The translations under genes and the position numbers were made by a program. The notes beneath the pieces are model-generated. The model did no database searches. It was not told where the DNA came from and worked only from the letters and a program-made list of their open reading frames with translations. A stretch of DNA of 64,000 bases from the NCBI GenBank assembly GCA_037501455.1, contig CM074857.1:121321501-121385500 (forward strand). The letters are read 5' to 3'. The DNA is from Lantana camara (taxonomy: Eukaryota > Streptophyta > Magnoliopsida > Lamiales > Verbenaceae). Positions within the stretch are counted from its first letter, which is position 1, and each line of letters starts with the position of its first letter. This document shows positions 43,246 to 53,839 of the stretch, piece after piece.

Positions 43246-45090
43246 ATGACGAAAACTGAGGCTTTGAGACACTCAAATAAGTACTGTGCTTTCCACAAGC
43301 AAAGGGGGCATGATACAGACGAATGCCGCCAACTGGAGGTTGAAATTCAAAGGCTCATCGCTGGGGGCCACCTGAAAGAATTTGTGAAAATATTGGAGCG
43401 CTATGAAGAGCGGTGTCATGACTGTTCAAGTGAGAGGAGTAGGAGCCCGTCGCGCTCAAGAAGCCCGCGAGAGAGAGGCCATACTGAGAGCAACCATCGG
43501 GGCAAAGAAAAGGCCCCAGAACAAGAGAATACACCTTTCGTGGTCATCAACATGATAGTAGGAGGCTCATCAGGAGGGGATTCTAATGCTGCCCGGCGAC
43601 GCTATGTCCGGAGTTATGATCAACGTCCCTCAGCACCCAAATCAGTCTACGCCATCCGAGAAGCCAAAGATCAGTGCTCAAAAGAAAGTGATGTGATAGG
43701 GTTTACTGATGAGGACTTAGAACATATTGTAACACCCCATGGGGTCGGTGAAACCTCTGATTGCCCCATGGTGGTTAGTTTAGATGTCCACAATCACGTT
43801 GTAAAGAGGGTATTGGTGGATAGTGGAAGCTCTGTTAATGTTTTGCCCTACACAACGTTCCAAAAAATGAATGTTACCAACATCCCGCTCGAACCTCTCA
43901 AAATAGTCCTCATTGGCTTTGGAGGTTCTGAGGTCGTTCCACGAGGGCAAATTCGTTTGGCCACTTCATTTGGCCGAGCCCCGCAGCGCAAAACTCTAAT
44001 GGTCACATACGCGGTGGTAGAAATTGATATTCCCTATAACATCATGATCGAGAGACCGGCTCTCGTGGATTTCAAGGCTATTATCTCCACTTACCACCAG
44101 AAAATCAAGTTCCCCACCCCCGAGAGCGTTGGAGAAGTTTTATGCAACGTGCCAGAAGCTTGGGAATGCTACATGCTATCCCTTAGAAAGCCTAAGGCAG
44201 AGAAGGCCTTTCAGATTGGGTCCACCAAGAAATCCGTTGATTTTCCCAGTTTGGACGAAGATGGACCCATGCGCAAGAGGGCCAAGTTGAACAAGAAAAA
44301 GAATAAGAAGAAAGATTCCAGCGCCAAAGGCTCCCTCGAAAATGCTCTGCCAGGGACAGTAGAAGAATCCTCCTCTGAGATGGATGAGCGCGAGGGCGAC
44401 GAGCCCCTTTATGATGGACGGTTGACGGGAAAGAAACGGGCGCTTGAGCTTCCCCATCCAGAAGTGAGGATTGAGCCCTCAGAAAAATTCCTTACTATTG
44501 AGTTGGAACCAGGGAACAAGGATAAAACTACTCAGAGTGGGTCCAACCTCTCTGGACCCTCGCAGATTATGATGATTGACTTCCTCAGAGAAAATATTGA
44601 CGTTTTTGCATGGAAGGCATCTGACCTTACAGGGATTGACCCGAGCGTCATAGTCCACAGGCTCAACGTGGATCCCTCGTTTAAACCCATAAAGCAGAAG
44701 AAACGGGATGTACACAGTTTTCGGAAGAAAGTTATTGAGGAGGAAGTTAACAAGCTTCTGGAGGCCCAGTACATCGAGCCCATCTTGTACCCAGAATGGC
44801 TGTGTAACGTGGTACTGGTGCCCAAGAGCGCAAATAAATGGCGCATGTGCAATACCTTTACTGATCTTATCAAGGCTTGCCCTAAGGATCCATACCCACT
44901 GCCCCGGATAGACCAATTGGTGGATTTGACCGCCGGATGTGAGCTCATGAGCATGATGGACGCCTTTCAGGTGTACTATCAAATCTTTATGGCCCCAGAG
45001 GACCGCCAAAACTTCATTTGTTGTTCACTTGGGGGTATATTGCTTCTTAGTCATGCCTTTTGGACTCAAGAACGCTGGGGCCACCTATGA
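43246..45090 (+). pseudogene. Tat element 1 zinc finger, protease and RT start
   Basis: Frame continuing gag after the stop at 43105. It contains a CX2HX4HX4C finger (CAFHKQRGHDTDEC), an SR-rich stretch, the aspartic protease (LVDSGSSVNVLP, near 43813), a long linker, and RT motifs (PEWLCNVVLVPK, WRMCNTFTDLIKACPKD, PLPRIDQLVD). A frameshift near 45030 leaves the frame before the catalytic YVDD, so the frame ends out of register. Confidence 0.87.
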
Positions 45091-45133
45091 GCGTCTCGTC
45101 AACAAGATGTTTGGAAAGGAAATTTGAGGATCC

Positions 45134-46537
45134 ATGGAGGTTTACGTCGATGATATGATTGTCAAGAGCGAACGTCAAGACTCACATCTGGAGGATCTCG
45201 AGCGCACCTTTTCTATTTTGCGTCAGTATGGGATGAAATTAAATCCTTCAAAGTGTACTTTTGGAGTACGAGAGGGAAAGTTCTTAGGCTATATGGTTAG
45301 TCAGAGGGGGATTGAAGCCAACCCTGAGAAAATCAAGGCTATCTTGGAGATCCCCTCTCCTCGAAATCTCCGAGAGGTGCAAGTGCTAGTAGAAAAAATT
45401 ATTTCCCTGAACAGATTCATTTCACGCTCGGCAGACAGAAACCTTCATTTCTTCAAAATTTTGCGAAACGCACGAAATTTTGCTTGGACTGAGGAATGTG
45501 AAAAAGCATTGCAAGATATGAATGCTTATCTTTCGAGCGCTCCGCTCATGACCAAACCCGTTGAAGGGGAAAAGCTATTTATATACCTCTCCGTTTCAAC
45601 CGAGGCAACGAGCGCGGTACTGGTAGCTGTACGGGAACGTAAACACTTGCCCGTGTATTATTTGAGCAAAATGTTACAAGGGGCTGAGAAGAAGTACTTA
45701 GAAATCGAGAAATTTGCATTTGCCCTCATCAACGCATCAAGACGATTGAGGCCTTACTTCCAAGCGCACTCAATAACGGTCCTCACTGATCAGCCTTTGA
45801 AGCAAGTGCTGTTCAAACCAGACTTGTTTGGCAGATTGATAAAATGGGCCATTGAATTGAGTCAGTTTGACGTAAGTTTCGAGCCCAGAAACGCTATACA
45901 AGCGCAGGTTGTAGCGGATTTGCTGGTTGAACGCTTCGGTTTAGAACCTGCTGTTCCAGAGAACGAGGGGCTATGGGTCCTGCACACAGATGGTTCCTCA
46001 ACCTCTCAGAGAGGAGGAACAGGGTTAACCCTTAGAGACCCCAATAGGATTGAGTTAGAGTTTGCAATCAGATTGGATTTTCAAGTCACCAATAACGAGG
46101 CAGAATATGAAGCCCTTGTGCAGGGATTGAAAATTACCTTTCAGAGCGGAGCCTCCAGAATCACCGCTTATGTTGACTCACAGTTAATTGCGAGCCAGGT
46201 TGAGAGAACTTATGAGGCTCGAGAAACCACCATGGTGCAGTATTTGAGCAAAGCCAGGGAAATCATAGGGAAGTTCAAAGAATTCCATCTACTTCAGGTC
46301 CCACGGGCAGAAAACGAGTGTGCGAACGCTCTATCAAAATTTGCCTCGGCGTTGGAGGGTCCCTCCGAGCATTCTGTCACGTTCCTTAGAACAGAAGAAC
46401 CTTTGATCAAGGAGAGAATCGTCAAGGAGATGGTCGCTATGATTGATCCGCACGAGCCTTGTTGGCTTGACGATATTGTCAGATTTCTTAAAGATGGCGT
46501 TTGTCCCACCGACAAGGTGGAGGCTCGGAAAATCTGA
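45134..46537 (+). pseudogene. Tat element 1 RT C-terminal, RNase H and second RNase H-like domain
   Basis: Begins just after a TGA (45125) and the frameshift. It has the RT catalytic VYVDDMIVKS, then SKCTFGV, the connection RNase H (LTDQPLKQVL), and a second RNase H with HTDGSSTSQRGG and NNEAEYEALVQGLK (archaeal-type aRNH). The double RNase H is characteristic of the Tat lineage. It ends at TGA 46535, where relatives read an arginine codon. Confidence 0.87.
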
Positions 46538-46559
46538 AACAAGGCCCCTCGGTTTTCTA

Positions 46560-47692
46560 TAGACTCTGAAGGAAGATTATTCAAAAAGTCATTTCAAGGG
46601 CCTCCGATGAGGTGTCTAAGGCCCTCGCAAGCAAAAGAAACGCTCGAACTTGTTCACAATGGGAGCTGTGGGAACCATTCAGGAGGACGTATCCTAGCTA
46701 AGAAAATTCTGAGGAGTGGGTTTTATTGGTCCACAATTTTCCAAGACGCCATTGAGTTTTTCCAGAAAATGCCCTAAGTATCAATTCCATTCTAACCTCC
46801 CTCAACTGCCAGCCGCTCAAATGATCCCTATAGATGTCTCATGGCCCTTTGACCAATGGGGAATCAACATCGTAGGCCCTTTGCCCATCGCGGTCAGACA
46901 GAAGAAGTTCGTCATTTTGGCTGTTAATTATTTTACCAAATGGGCCGAGGCTGAAGCCGTGGCAAAAATTACCTTCAGGGTCGTGAGGGACTTCATTTGG
47001 AAAAGCATTATCTGCAGGTATGGTATTCTGAGGGTGCTCATCTCAGATAATGGATCCCAGTTCATAGCAACTGACACACTAGAATGGTGTTCAGAGTTAG
47101 GGATTGAACAACGCTTTACCTCCGTGGGCCATCCCCAAGCCATGGACAGGCAGAAGTCACCAAAAGGGTAATTCTACAGCATCTGAAAACAATGCTAGAG
47201 AGCAAAAAGAGTGAGTGGGCAGAAGAATTGCAAGGGGCACTCTGGGCTTATCGCACTACTCCACGAGCGGCCACTGGCGAGACACCGTTCGCACTCGTGT
47301 ATAGGTCAGAAGCCATGATACCCGCAGAAGTTGTAAACGAATCCGCTCGTGTAGCTTATTTCGAGCCTCAGCTTAATGAAGATAACAGGAGCCTGGATTC
47401 GGACCTACTGGAGGAAAGAAGAGACAATGCGTGGGCTAAAATACACCGATATCAGGCAGCCGTGGCACAACAGTACAACAAGCGTGTGAAAGAAAGAACT
47501 TTCCAACTAGGGGACTTGGTCTTGAAGAAAGTGGAAGTATCCAAACATGTGGGGAAGTTGGACCCCAACTGGGAAGGTCCGTTCAAAGTCATACAAGTCA
47601 GAGCTAACAACATTTACACCTTGGAGACACTCCAAGGCGAGCGCTTGCCCCGCCCTTGGAATGCATGTAACCTCCAGCGGTTTTATGTTTAA
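46560..47692 (+). pseudogene. Tat element 1 integrase in fragments
   Basis: Split over two frames. The N-terminal HHCC area (46560-46780) is in the same frame as the RNase H region. A frameshift near 46780 precedes the catalytic core (PIDVSWPFDQWGINIVGPLP, VLISDNGSQFIATD). A further break near 47170 precedes the core's end and C-terminal part, which ends at 47692. At least two frameshifts and the upstream stops make it non-functional. Confidence 0.85.
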
Positions 47693-48604
47693 AAGCTCTC
47701 TAGAAATGATGATGTAACAATCCCCTTAATGGGCTATATGTACTACTTCAAATCTCAAGTAAGTTACAATACATTCTCTTGAATATTTCTATACTATTGC
47801 TTTTAAATTACGCAAATGGATAAGACCCACGTCCCTCGTTACCACGAGCGTGGTTGGCAATCCATTCCGATACGCACAATGTTATTGCACTTGCGTTACG
47901 CTTGCCAGCGCTCTACTCCACGTGGGGGGACGCCCTCGTAAGGATAGCCTGGTAACGCTCACAACCAACCTGACTAATCAGAGGAAGATGCAAGGAAAAT
48001 CCTAGTAGGCCTTGGTCGTTTGTCACAACGCCTTGCGCTCGAAAACGGGATCGCTTGCAAATCCTAAAAATTAACAGGTGCCAGCGCGTTCATTCAACGG
48101 TAACGTCATTCGGAAGGAATTTACACAAGTCTTGCACGAGGGCAGTCTCTCAGTAAGACCCTCGTAATCACTCAAGGCTTAGTAAAATTTTCTAAGTAAA
48201 GAAGAATTTTCACAAGTCTTGGACGAGGGCAGTCTCTCAGTAAGACCCTCGTAATCACTCAAGACTTAGTAAAATTTTCTAAAGTAAAGAGGAATTTCTT
48301 ACAAGTCTTGAATGAGGGCAGCCTCGCAGTAAGACCCCCATGATTACTCAAGACTTAGAAAAAATTTTCAAGTTTCAAAGACTTAACTAAGTGATACAAT
48401 TTTTACTAAAGCATGTTACACACAATCTTAAGTATTACAAGATTTTGTTACAACAAGCGCAAAGTAAAATTTCACAATCAATGAGAACATTATGAGGGAA
48501 AAGGAGAACTTCATTAATCAAGGCTCTTCGCCAGAAATTACAAATAAGGGCGCAAAGGCCCATAACGTTCTTACAAAAAAGGTACTAAGTCAGGAGAAGA
48601 AAAA
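47693..48604. other. Non-coding spacer between integrase and antisense gene
   Basis: Contains a three-copy tandem repeat (48124-48390). Its right part is the likely 3' untranslated region of the antisense gene. No frame is supported here. Confidence 0.6.
48124..48390 (+). repeat. Tandem repeat, 87-90 bp unit, three copies
   Basis: 'acaagtcttg(c/g)acgaggg' begins at about 48125, 48212 and 48301. The first two copies are near-identical and the third is more diverged ('aatgagggcagcctcgcag'). Such short arrays between pol and the 3' LTR are common in Tat elements. Confidence 0.85.
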
Positions 48605-49603
48605 TTACAACATAAACAGATAAGGAGGAACTTCAAGCGGCGGGAGCGACGTCTTCATCCAGGACCCCCAAGATATTTTGGGCCACGGGGCCGTGTACCG
48701 GACCCTCCGGCTCTTGTGTTGGGGGGCATTTTCATCTTGGTGCTGGGCAGCTGGAGGCTCGTTGTTTCCTGGCGCTTGCGGAGTATTAGGGTCATTGGCA
48801 TCATTAGCAGGAATGGGGGCGTTCTCGGCGTTAGGAGTGGGAGTGTTAACAACAGGAGCTGGAGGCTCGTTCACCGGAGGGTTTTCAGAAATAGCGCCGG
48901 CGTTGTTATCCCCCTCATTCTGTTCTGCTTGAGAGGCCTCTTCCCGAGGATGAGCCGTCATATACTCATCTTGGACGAGTGTAACCAGAAAGTTGTATTC
49001 CGGCTCAGATATGTTAGACTCTGGATCCTCAGGATTTTCATCGTCTTCAACACATTGCTCATTAAACATGAGCCCCATGCCTTGTGCATTGCGGATAGCC
49101 GGATCCGTCAAACCCTTGTAGATGCCCTGCTCAATCGCCAGGTTGAACGCTTTCTGGGCTTCATCAAGGCAATGGAGGGAAGCTGCAAAATTGAACACCT
49201 TGGAGTGGTAGAACTTGATGAGCGCCTCCTTGTTTGATTGCTCAAAACGTTGGGGGAGTTGGTTCATGGTATCAGTGTATTTCTTTTCTGCCTCCATGGC
49301 CCTCGTCTTCCAATCGTCGCGCTCGGCAGCAAGCTTCTTATGATTCTCCTCCAACTGTCTAAATTGGTTGCACCAACTCCTTCGAGCGTTCTCAGTACTC
49401 GTGAAGTCATCTTGCAACTTCTTCATCTCAGCCTCCATTTTGTTGTGCTCCTCCTTAAGGGAAATGTACATGGCCTTCTCTGTGTCCAATTCCTCCTGAA
49501 GCTGGGCGGGATCGTTCGTGCGCGCCATCTTCTTGTACTTCGCCTTCCGGTCAGCGTAAACCGTGGCGCGCATCTGGATATTCTTCGCCCTCGGGAGTAT
49601 TTG

Positions 49604-49699
49604 CTGCATGGGCTCGAAAGGTTAAAAGTGTTAACAAATTTTTTTTTGAGGAACAATACTTTCAAAGGGAATTGAAATTACAAAGGGAAGGAAACTTAC
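49604..49699 (-). other. Intron 2 of the antisense gene
   Basis: 96 bp on the minus strand, starting GTAAGTTTCC and ending CCATGCAG. The reading frame is joined in phase 0. Without removal, the frame meets stop codons within the interval. Confidence 0.7.
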
Positions 49700-50358
49700 G
49701 GAGATTATGGCTTGAACCATGTCGCTTGCCACCTTCTCCACAGACTCGGAGTACAAATGCTTGTGGTCTGTAGAAAATTGGGCCCTCTTGTAAAGATTTT
49801 GGCTGATAGCCTGGGCCATTGTCCCGTGCCTTAGCAATACGGCACCCCCGTTTGCGGAGCCCTTGTAGCTCCTGTCACCCCGGCGGTCGAAGTCCCACAA
49901 GTGTTCCTCCTCCGAGGAAGAAGTATCCCCATCACCGCCCTTGGGGCCTTCCACAACTTGCTTGCCCTTGCCGGTTATGGCAAAGGCATCCGACATTCTC
50001 TTCCTCTTGCGGGAAGTCTGGCCAGTGCTACCTTGAGGCTCGCTTATTACCACGCTCGCGGGGGGCCTCGTTTGGTTGACGGCGTTAGGGTTGACCGCCC
50101 TTGTTTCTGCAGCGGTTGGTGGCCGTACCACCAGGCGATTCTCAATATTCGTCGCTCGGGTCTCCCCACGTCCCTGCGACCCTTGAGCGCAGGGTGCGGC
50201 GCTTGAGCGGGTGCCTTGGTGGCCGTCACGACCGTCACCCCGGTTTGCTCCACAGCCTCGGTGATTTTGCTGGTCTCCTTGCTGGGCCTGACACCTGTTA
50301 GCGTTGGCGAACCTAGCTGCGCTTCTAATGCCTCCAGCCATACTTAAAATATCTACTC

Positions 50359-50477
50359 CTGCAAAGAAGGCGAAAACGAGGGTCAGAAACCCTTAGGAAA
50401 ATTTCACAAAATACAAGTTACAAATGCAAAGGTACAGTTAGTATCCCTATCTAAAAGTCAGCGCCCTAAAGTCTAAC
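50359..50477 (-). other. Intron 1 of the antisense gene
   Basis: 119 bp on the minus strand, starting GTTAGAC and ending TTCTTTGCAG, with ATACTAACTG near the middle as a plausible branch site. The junction is in phase 1 and restores an open frame upstream of exon 2. Confidence 0.65.
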
Positions 50478-51867
50478 CATCTCTCTCCAAATCTCGAGCG
50501 GGAGGGTTGCTGAGATAATGCGGGTCGTTAGTGAGCCCGCAGAGGAACATGAGTTCTGCGTCATCTATCCAGTCCTTGGCTTGAATAAGGTGGCCCTCGT
50601 CCCTCAACGCCCCAGCCAAGTTCTTGGCCCAGTCCCTTGGGAAGGCAGGTTCTAAGCGGCTCTTTATGAGGGATCCCTTCCCATGAGATATCCACTCTCG
50701 GGCCACCTCGAAATCGTTATCTTCTGGGGCTTGGACGAAGATGTACTTCTCCTTCCAATCTGGGCCATAGGTGGTTGAGGGAGAATTAATCAGTTTCAAG
50801 TGGGCCTTCGCTTGAATGTAGTAGAAGTAACCAGCCTCAGGTGACGAGCGCTGCGAGCTCACTACTTGGAGAAGGGCGTTGAAATTCCGCATGAAGGGCT
50901 CGAATCCATCGCATTTCATAAGGATCACAAAACTAGTTATCAAAGCGAGGCCATTGGGTACGATTTGCGAAGGGCATAGGTTCAAGTCATTCAGAATGGA
51001 GGCCACTGGGACTGGAATGGGAAATCGTAGGCCCCCCGAGCCAATTGCGTCCTTGTACCATTTCGCCAGGTAGGGGATGATTGGCACGCTCGTGCTTATC
51101 AGGGATTCTCCATTTGTAATGCTCGTCCCAATAGATTGGGGCCATAACAGACTTTATTTTCCCCAAAGTGATGGTGCTGGGAGTCTCGTCTGGGGTGCGA
51201 TCGGTCGCCTGCATGCCCGAGCCTTCACCCTCGTTTGGCCCTTTGGTTTTCTTGGATTTTCTGGGCTTCTGGGTTTTCTTGCCTTTGCTCTTATCTTGAG
51301 ATCTTTCTGAGGGCCCCGCTCCTCCCTCGGATTCCGGAGCCGGGGCTGCAATGGCCACCGTCACGGTATGGCGTTGAGGATGAGTTGCGCTCTCTGTTAT
51401 CGGAAGACTCACCCCCTGCCTCTCCGCTTCCATCAACAGATTCATCTCTTCAAAGAGATGCTCAACCCCATCTGGGTTCCTTTCATCTATGGCCATCACG
51501 GCCGCGTCCAACTCTTCCCGGCGGAGATGAACTCTAGGTAGCCATATCTTTCACTTCACGGGCGAATTCTTCTACGTGATCTCTGGCCATGACTATGGTG
51601 GATTTTGGAAAAATATGAGGATTTTGGAAGTGAGGGATTTACGAAGAATTTGGGATTTCTGGAAAGTAAAGCCTGAGGAATTACTAAGTCCTAATTTGAT
51701 TCTAAGGTTAGCAAAGTTAGAGGATTTCACCGAGAATTACCTTGGGTTTTCTGGAAAAACTGGAAAGAAGATTGTAAATGTCGAAAACTTGTTCGCAAAG
51801 AGTTTTTCTGCAAATGTTTGCTTTGGAGATGTGTTCGCGTAAAAAATGGAATGGGTACTGAATCCCT

Positions 51868-51875
51868 TATTTATA
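51868..51875 (-). promoter_or_regulatory. TATA box of the antisense gene
   Basis: TATAAATA on the minus strand, inside CCCTATAAATAAGG. It lies 278 bp upstream of the likely ATG at 51590, which leaves a leader of about 250 bp. Confidence 0.5.
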
Positions 51876-52200
51876 GGGACGGAAGTTGGTACGTTTCTGG
51901 CAAAAAATTCAAAATCGCAATCATTTCCCGCCTAGGAAATCGTTCACTTTATTGAACCGTCACGTACTTCCCAAGTCTCACGCGTCTCACGCGCATCAGC
52001 ATTTAATGCTTAGACGCTCCAAGTGGTCAGAAGAAAGGACTGCATTTAATGCATGGACGTTACAAGCGGTCAGGTGAAGAGACCGCATTTATGGCACAAT
52101 CAGAAAGGTGATTGCCCAACACGTCGTGCCTCATACGAGCGCAACGCTCGATGGATTGTATTAGAAGAATTCTACAGCCCTTATCACTAAGGACTACAGA

Positions 52201-52214
52201 ATTGGGGGGCAAAA
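52201..52214 (+). promoter_or_regulatory. Polypurine tract of Tat element 1
   Basis: ATTGGGGGGCAAAA immediately precedes the 3' LTR. Confidence 0.8.
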
Positions 52215-53040
52215 TGATGGGGTCAAAATGCGCTCGTTCCACGTCTGGACACATGGCGACTCGAGATAACGACACTTGTCCTCTGGGACTAAAGTAATTA
52301 TATACAAGCGCCCAAGCCCCCATGAGCGTAAAGGTTCCTCAGAGACACGTGCTGTCTCTGCCACATGCCTGCGAGATCAAATAATGCCGCTCCCCAACGA
52401 GCGCGTTTCGTAATAACTGGGCTAAGCCCCCGTTTGCCAAGGAAGCTCTCTTCGAGCGCCATTCTCCCTCAGGGAAGCTTCCACTCCTCTTCGTATGAGC
52501 CTTGTCCTTCATCCCCTAGCGGATTCCTTGGTCTCCAAGACTCTTGGTTGACACGAGCGTGCTCTTAAGCCCTCGTTACCAACCCCTAAAACGGCTCTCT
52601 GACACCCCGTACATGCCCGCGCACCTGCCATTGTTGCCAACACTAACTTCTACCAGCTTTTGCAGAAGATTCCTCCTAGTTTTCTCTCTCGCAACGTCAC
52701 GTGTTAGGGCAACATTCGGCCAGGACCACACGGTGCTAATGACCAAAAGGTCCCTGACCCTCAACTATAAATATGCGAGTTCATCTCCTTCACTGTAAGC
52801 AACTTCCATTACTGCAACTCCATACTAAGCATATTATCTCTTTCAAATCTTCGTCTGACTTGAGCGTCGGAGAGCCAAACTGGGAATCACCCCAATTCCC
52901 CCAACTTGACCTTCTGACTTTGTTTGGGTGTTTGTCCTAGCAGGTAGAACCCTCATCTTTCCCGGCGAATATCAACGGGTTTCCTCAATTAAACAAATTC
53001 TAAAGTGATTGGACTCTGTAACGGATATTCAGACCCATCA
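52215..53040 (+). repeat. 3' LTR of Tat element 1
   Basis: 826 bp, TGATGGGG...GACCCATCA, with TATAAATA at 52766-52773. Its intact end shows what the 5' LTR has lost. Confidence 0.93.
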
Positions 53041-53045
53041 ATATA

Positions 53046-53839
53046 TATATTTTTTGTCCAAGAACCATTTTTAATTTGGGGGTTGTGAGATTCGAACCCA
53101 TCAATGTGCATAATATGACTTTCTGCAATTGTCTTTAAAAAATATTTTTGGTATTTATGTAAAAATCGTACGTGATTCAGTAGACTAATTTTTGGGAATT
53201 GCTTATTAAGTCTTACAACATTTTTTCAGATAAGTTTGGGTTGATTAGAGAATTAGTTTATTTTTTAGTATATTATTTCTTACTTTGATGCTCTTAGTCC
53301 GGTTGAAGAGAATGATTGAGACTAAAAGATACTATTATTCTTTTAAGGAGTAGAACTTTATTCGAAGTTTTTTTTTTTTTTTTTTTTTGAATTCGATGTT
53401 CTATGCATCGAGACTTAATGTCCTCAATGTGCTCGAGTCTCTCGGGCTCGGATACTGCCGTCTGAAAACGGGCATGAACTCTCAATTTTCTATGCAAACA
53501 TTTAATTTATTAATTTTCTATTTTTATTTCTCTATTTTTCACTTTTTTTTAAAAAAAATATTCAATGCTTTTACAACCATAAATTTTACTACCTTTACTT
53601 TTACGTCAACACCCTATATCTACCCACGTAATATGTCTTCTATTTATTGTGTGATTCTAAAATCTAAACCGAACTCATTTCGCCCTTTAAATATTTGTTT
53701 TTAGATGATTTAGTCCCTCAATCTCCGGTTTGTAAATAGTTAGAAGTATTTAAACTGTAACACTGAGAAGCTACGGTGTTTTTCCCAGGATAAAAATATT
53801 TCTTCTTAGAAATTTCAGATGACACAGTTCTTAGCAACT
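53046..53839. other. Non-coding spacer
   Basis: TA- and T-rich; a poly(T) tract at about 53369-53388. The stretch 53085-53105 has a B-box-like sequence (gattcgaaccc), but no complete SINE could be framed. Confidence 0.6.

Larger units (their letters stand above)
48605..51590 (-). pseudogene. Antisense spliced gene of Tat element 1 (aORF) with coiled coil
   Basis: Minus-strand gene in three exons. Exon 1 (51590-50478) has a lysine-rich stretch (51300-51240) and a segment (RFPIPVPVASILNDLNLCPS and on) resembling the 'putative gypsy type transposon' domain of plants (PF04195-like). Intron 1, 50477-50359, has GT...AG, a branch-like TACTAAC and a T-rich tract. Exon 2 (50358-49700) is hydrophilic, with KRKR and acidic ESSSEEE-like (SSSEEE) clusters. 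Intron 2, 49699-49604, is GTAAGT...CAG. Exon 3 (49603-48605) is a long coiled coil followed by an Asn/Pro/Ala-rich acidic tail, 333 codons with stop. Exon junction phases agree (1 and 0). Exon 1 is broken by frameshifts near 51535 and 51115. Antisense ORFs are known in Tat elements; their role is unknown. Confidence 0.75.
39473..53040 (+). mobile_element. Ty3/gypsy Tat-lineage element 1 (13.6 kb, decayed)
   Basis: LTRs are 39473-40283 and 52215-53040, flanked by ATATA at 39468-39472 and 53041-53045. Order: LTR, PBS, gag, protease, RT, RNase H, a second RNase H-like domain, integrase, tandem repeat, antisense gene, PPT, LTR. The Tat-type RT (WRMCNTFTDLIKACPKD) and the extra RNase H place it in the non-chromovirus Tat group. 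About 30 LTR differences (near 4%) suggest it is older than the copia element. A hAT element interrupts gag. Confidence 0.93.

Noticed and set aside
39473..53040. Endogenous virus rather than a retrotransposon
   Set aside because: The order of domains, LTRs, primer site and 5-bp target duplication fit Ty3/gypsy. No movement protein or envelope-like frame is seen in the sense direction.
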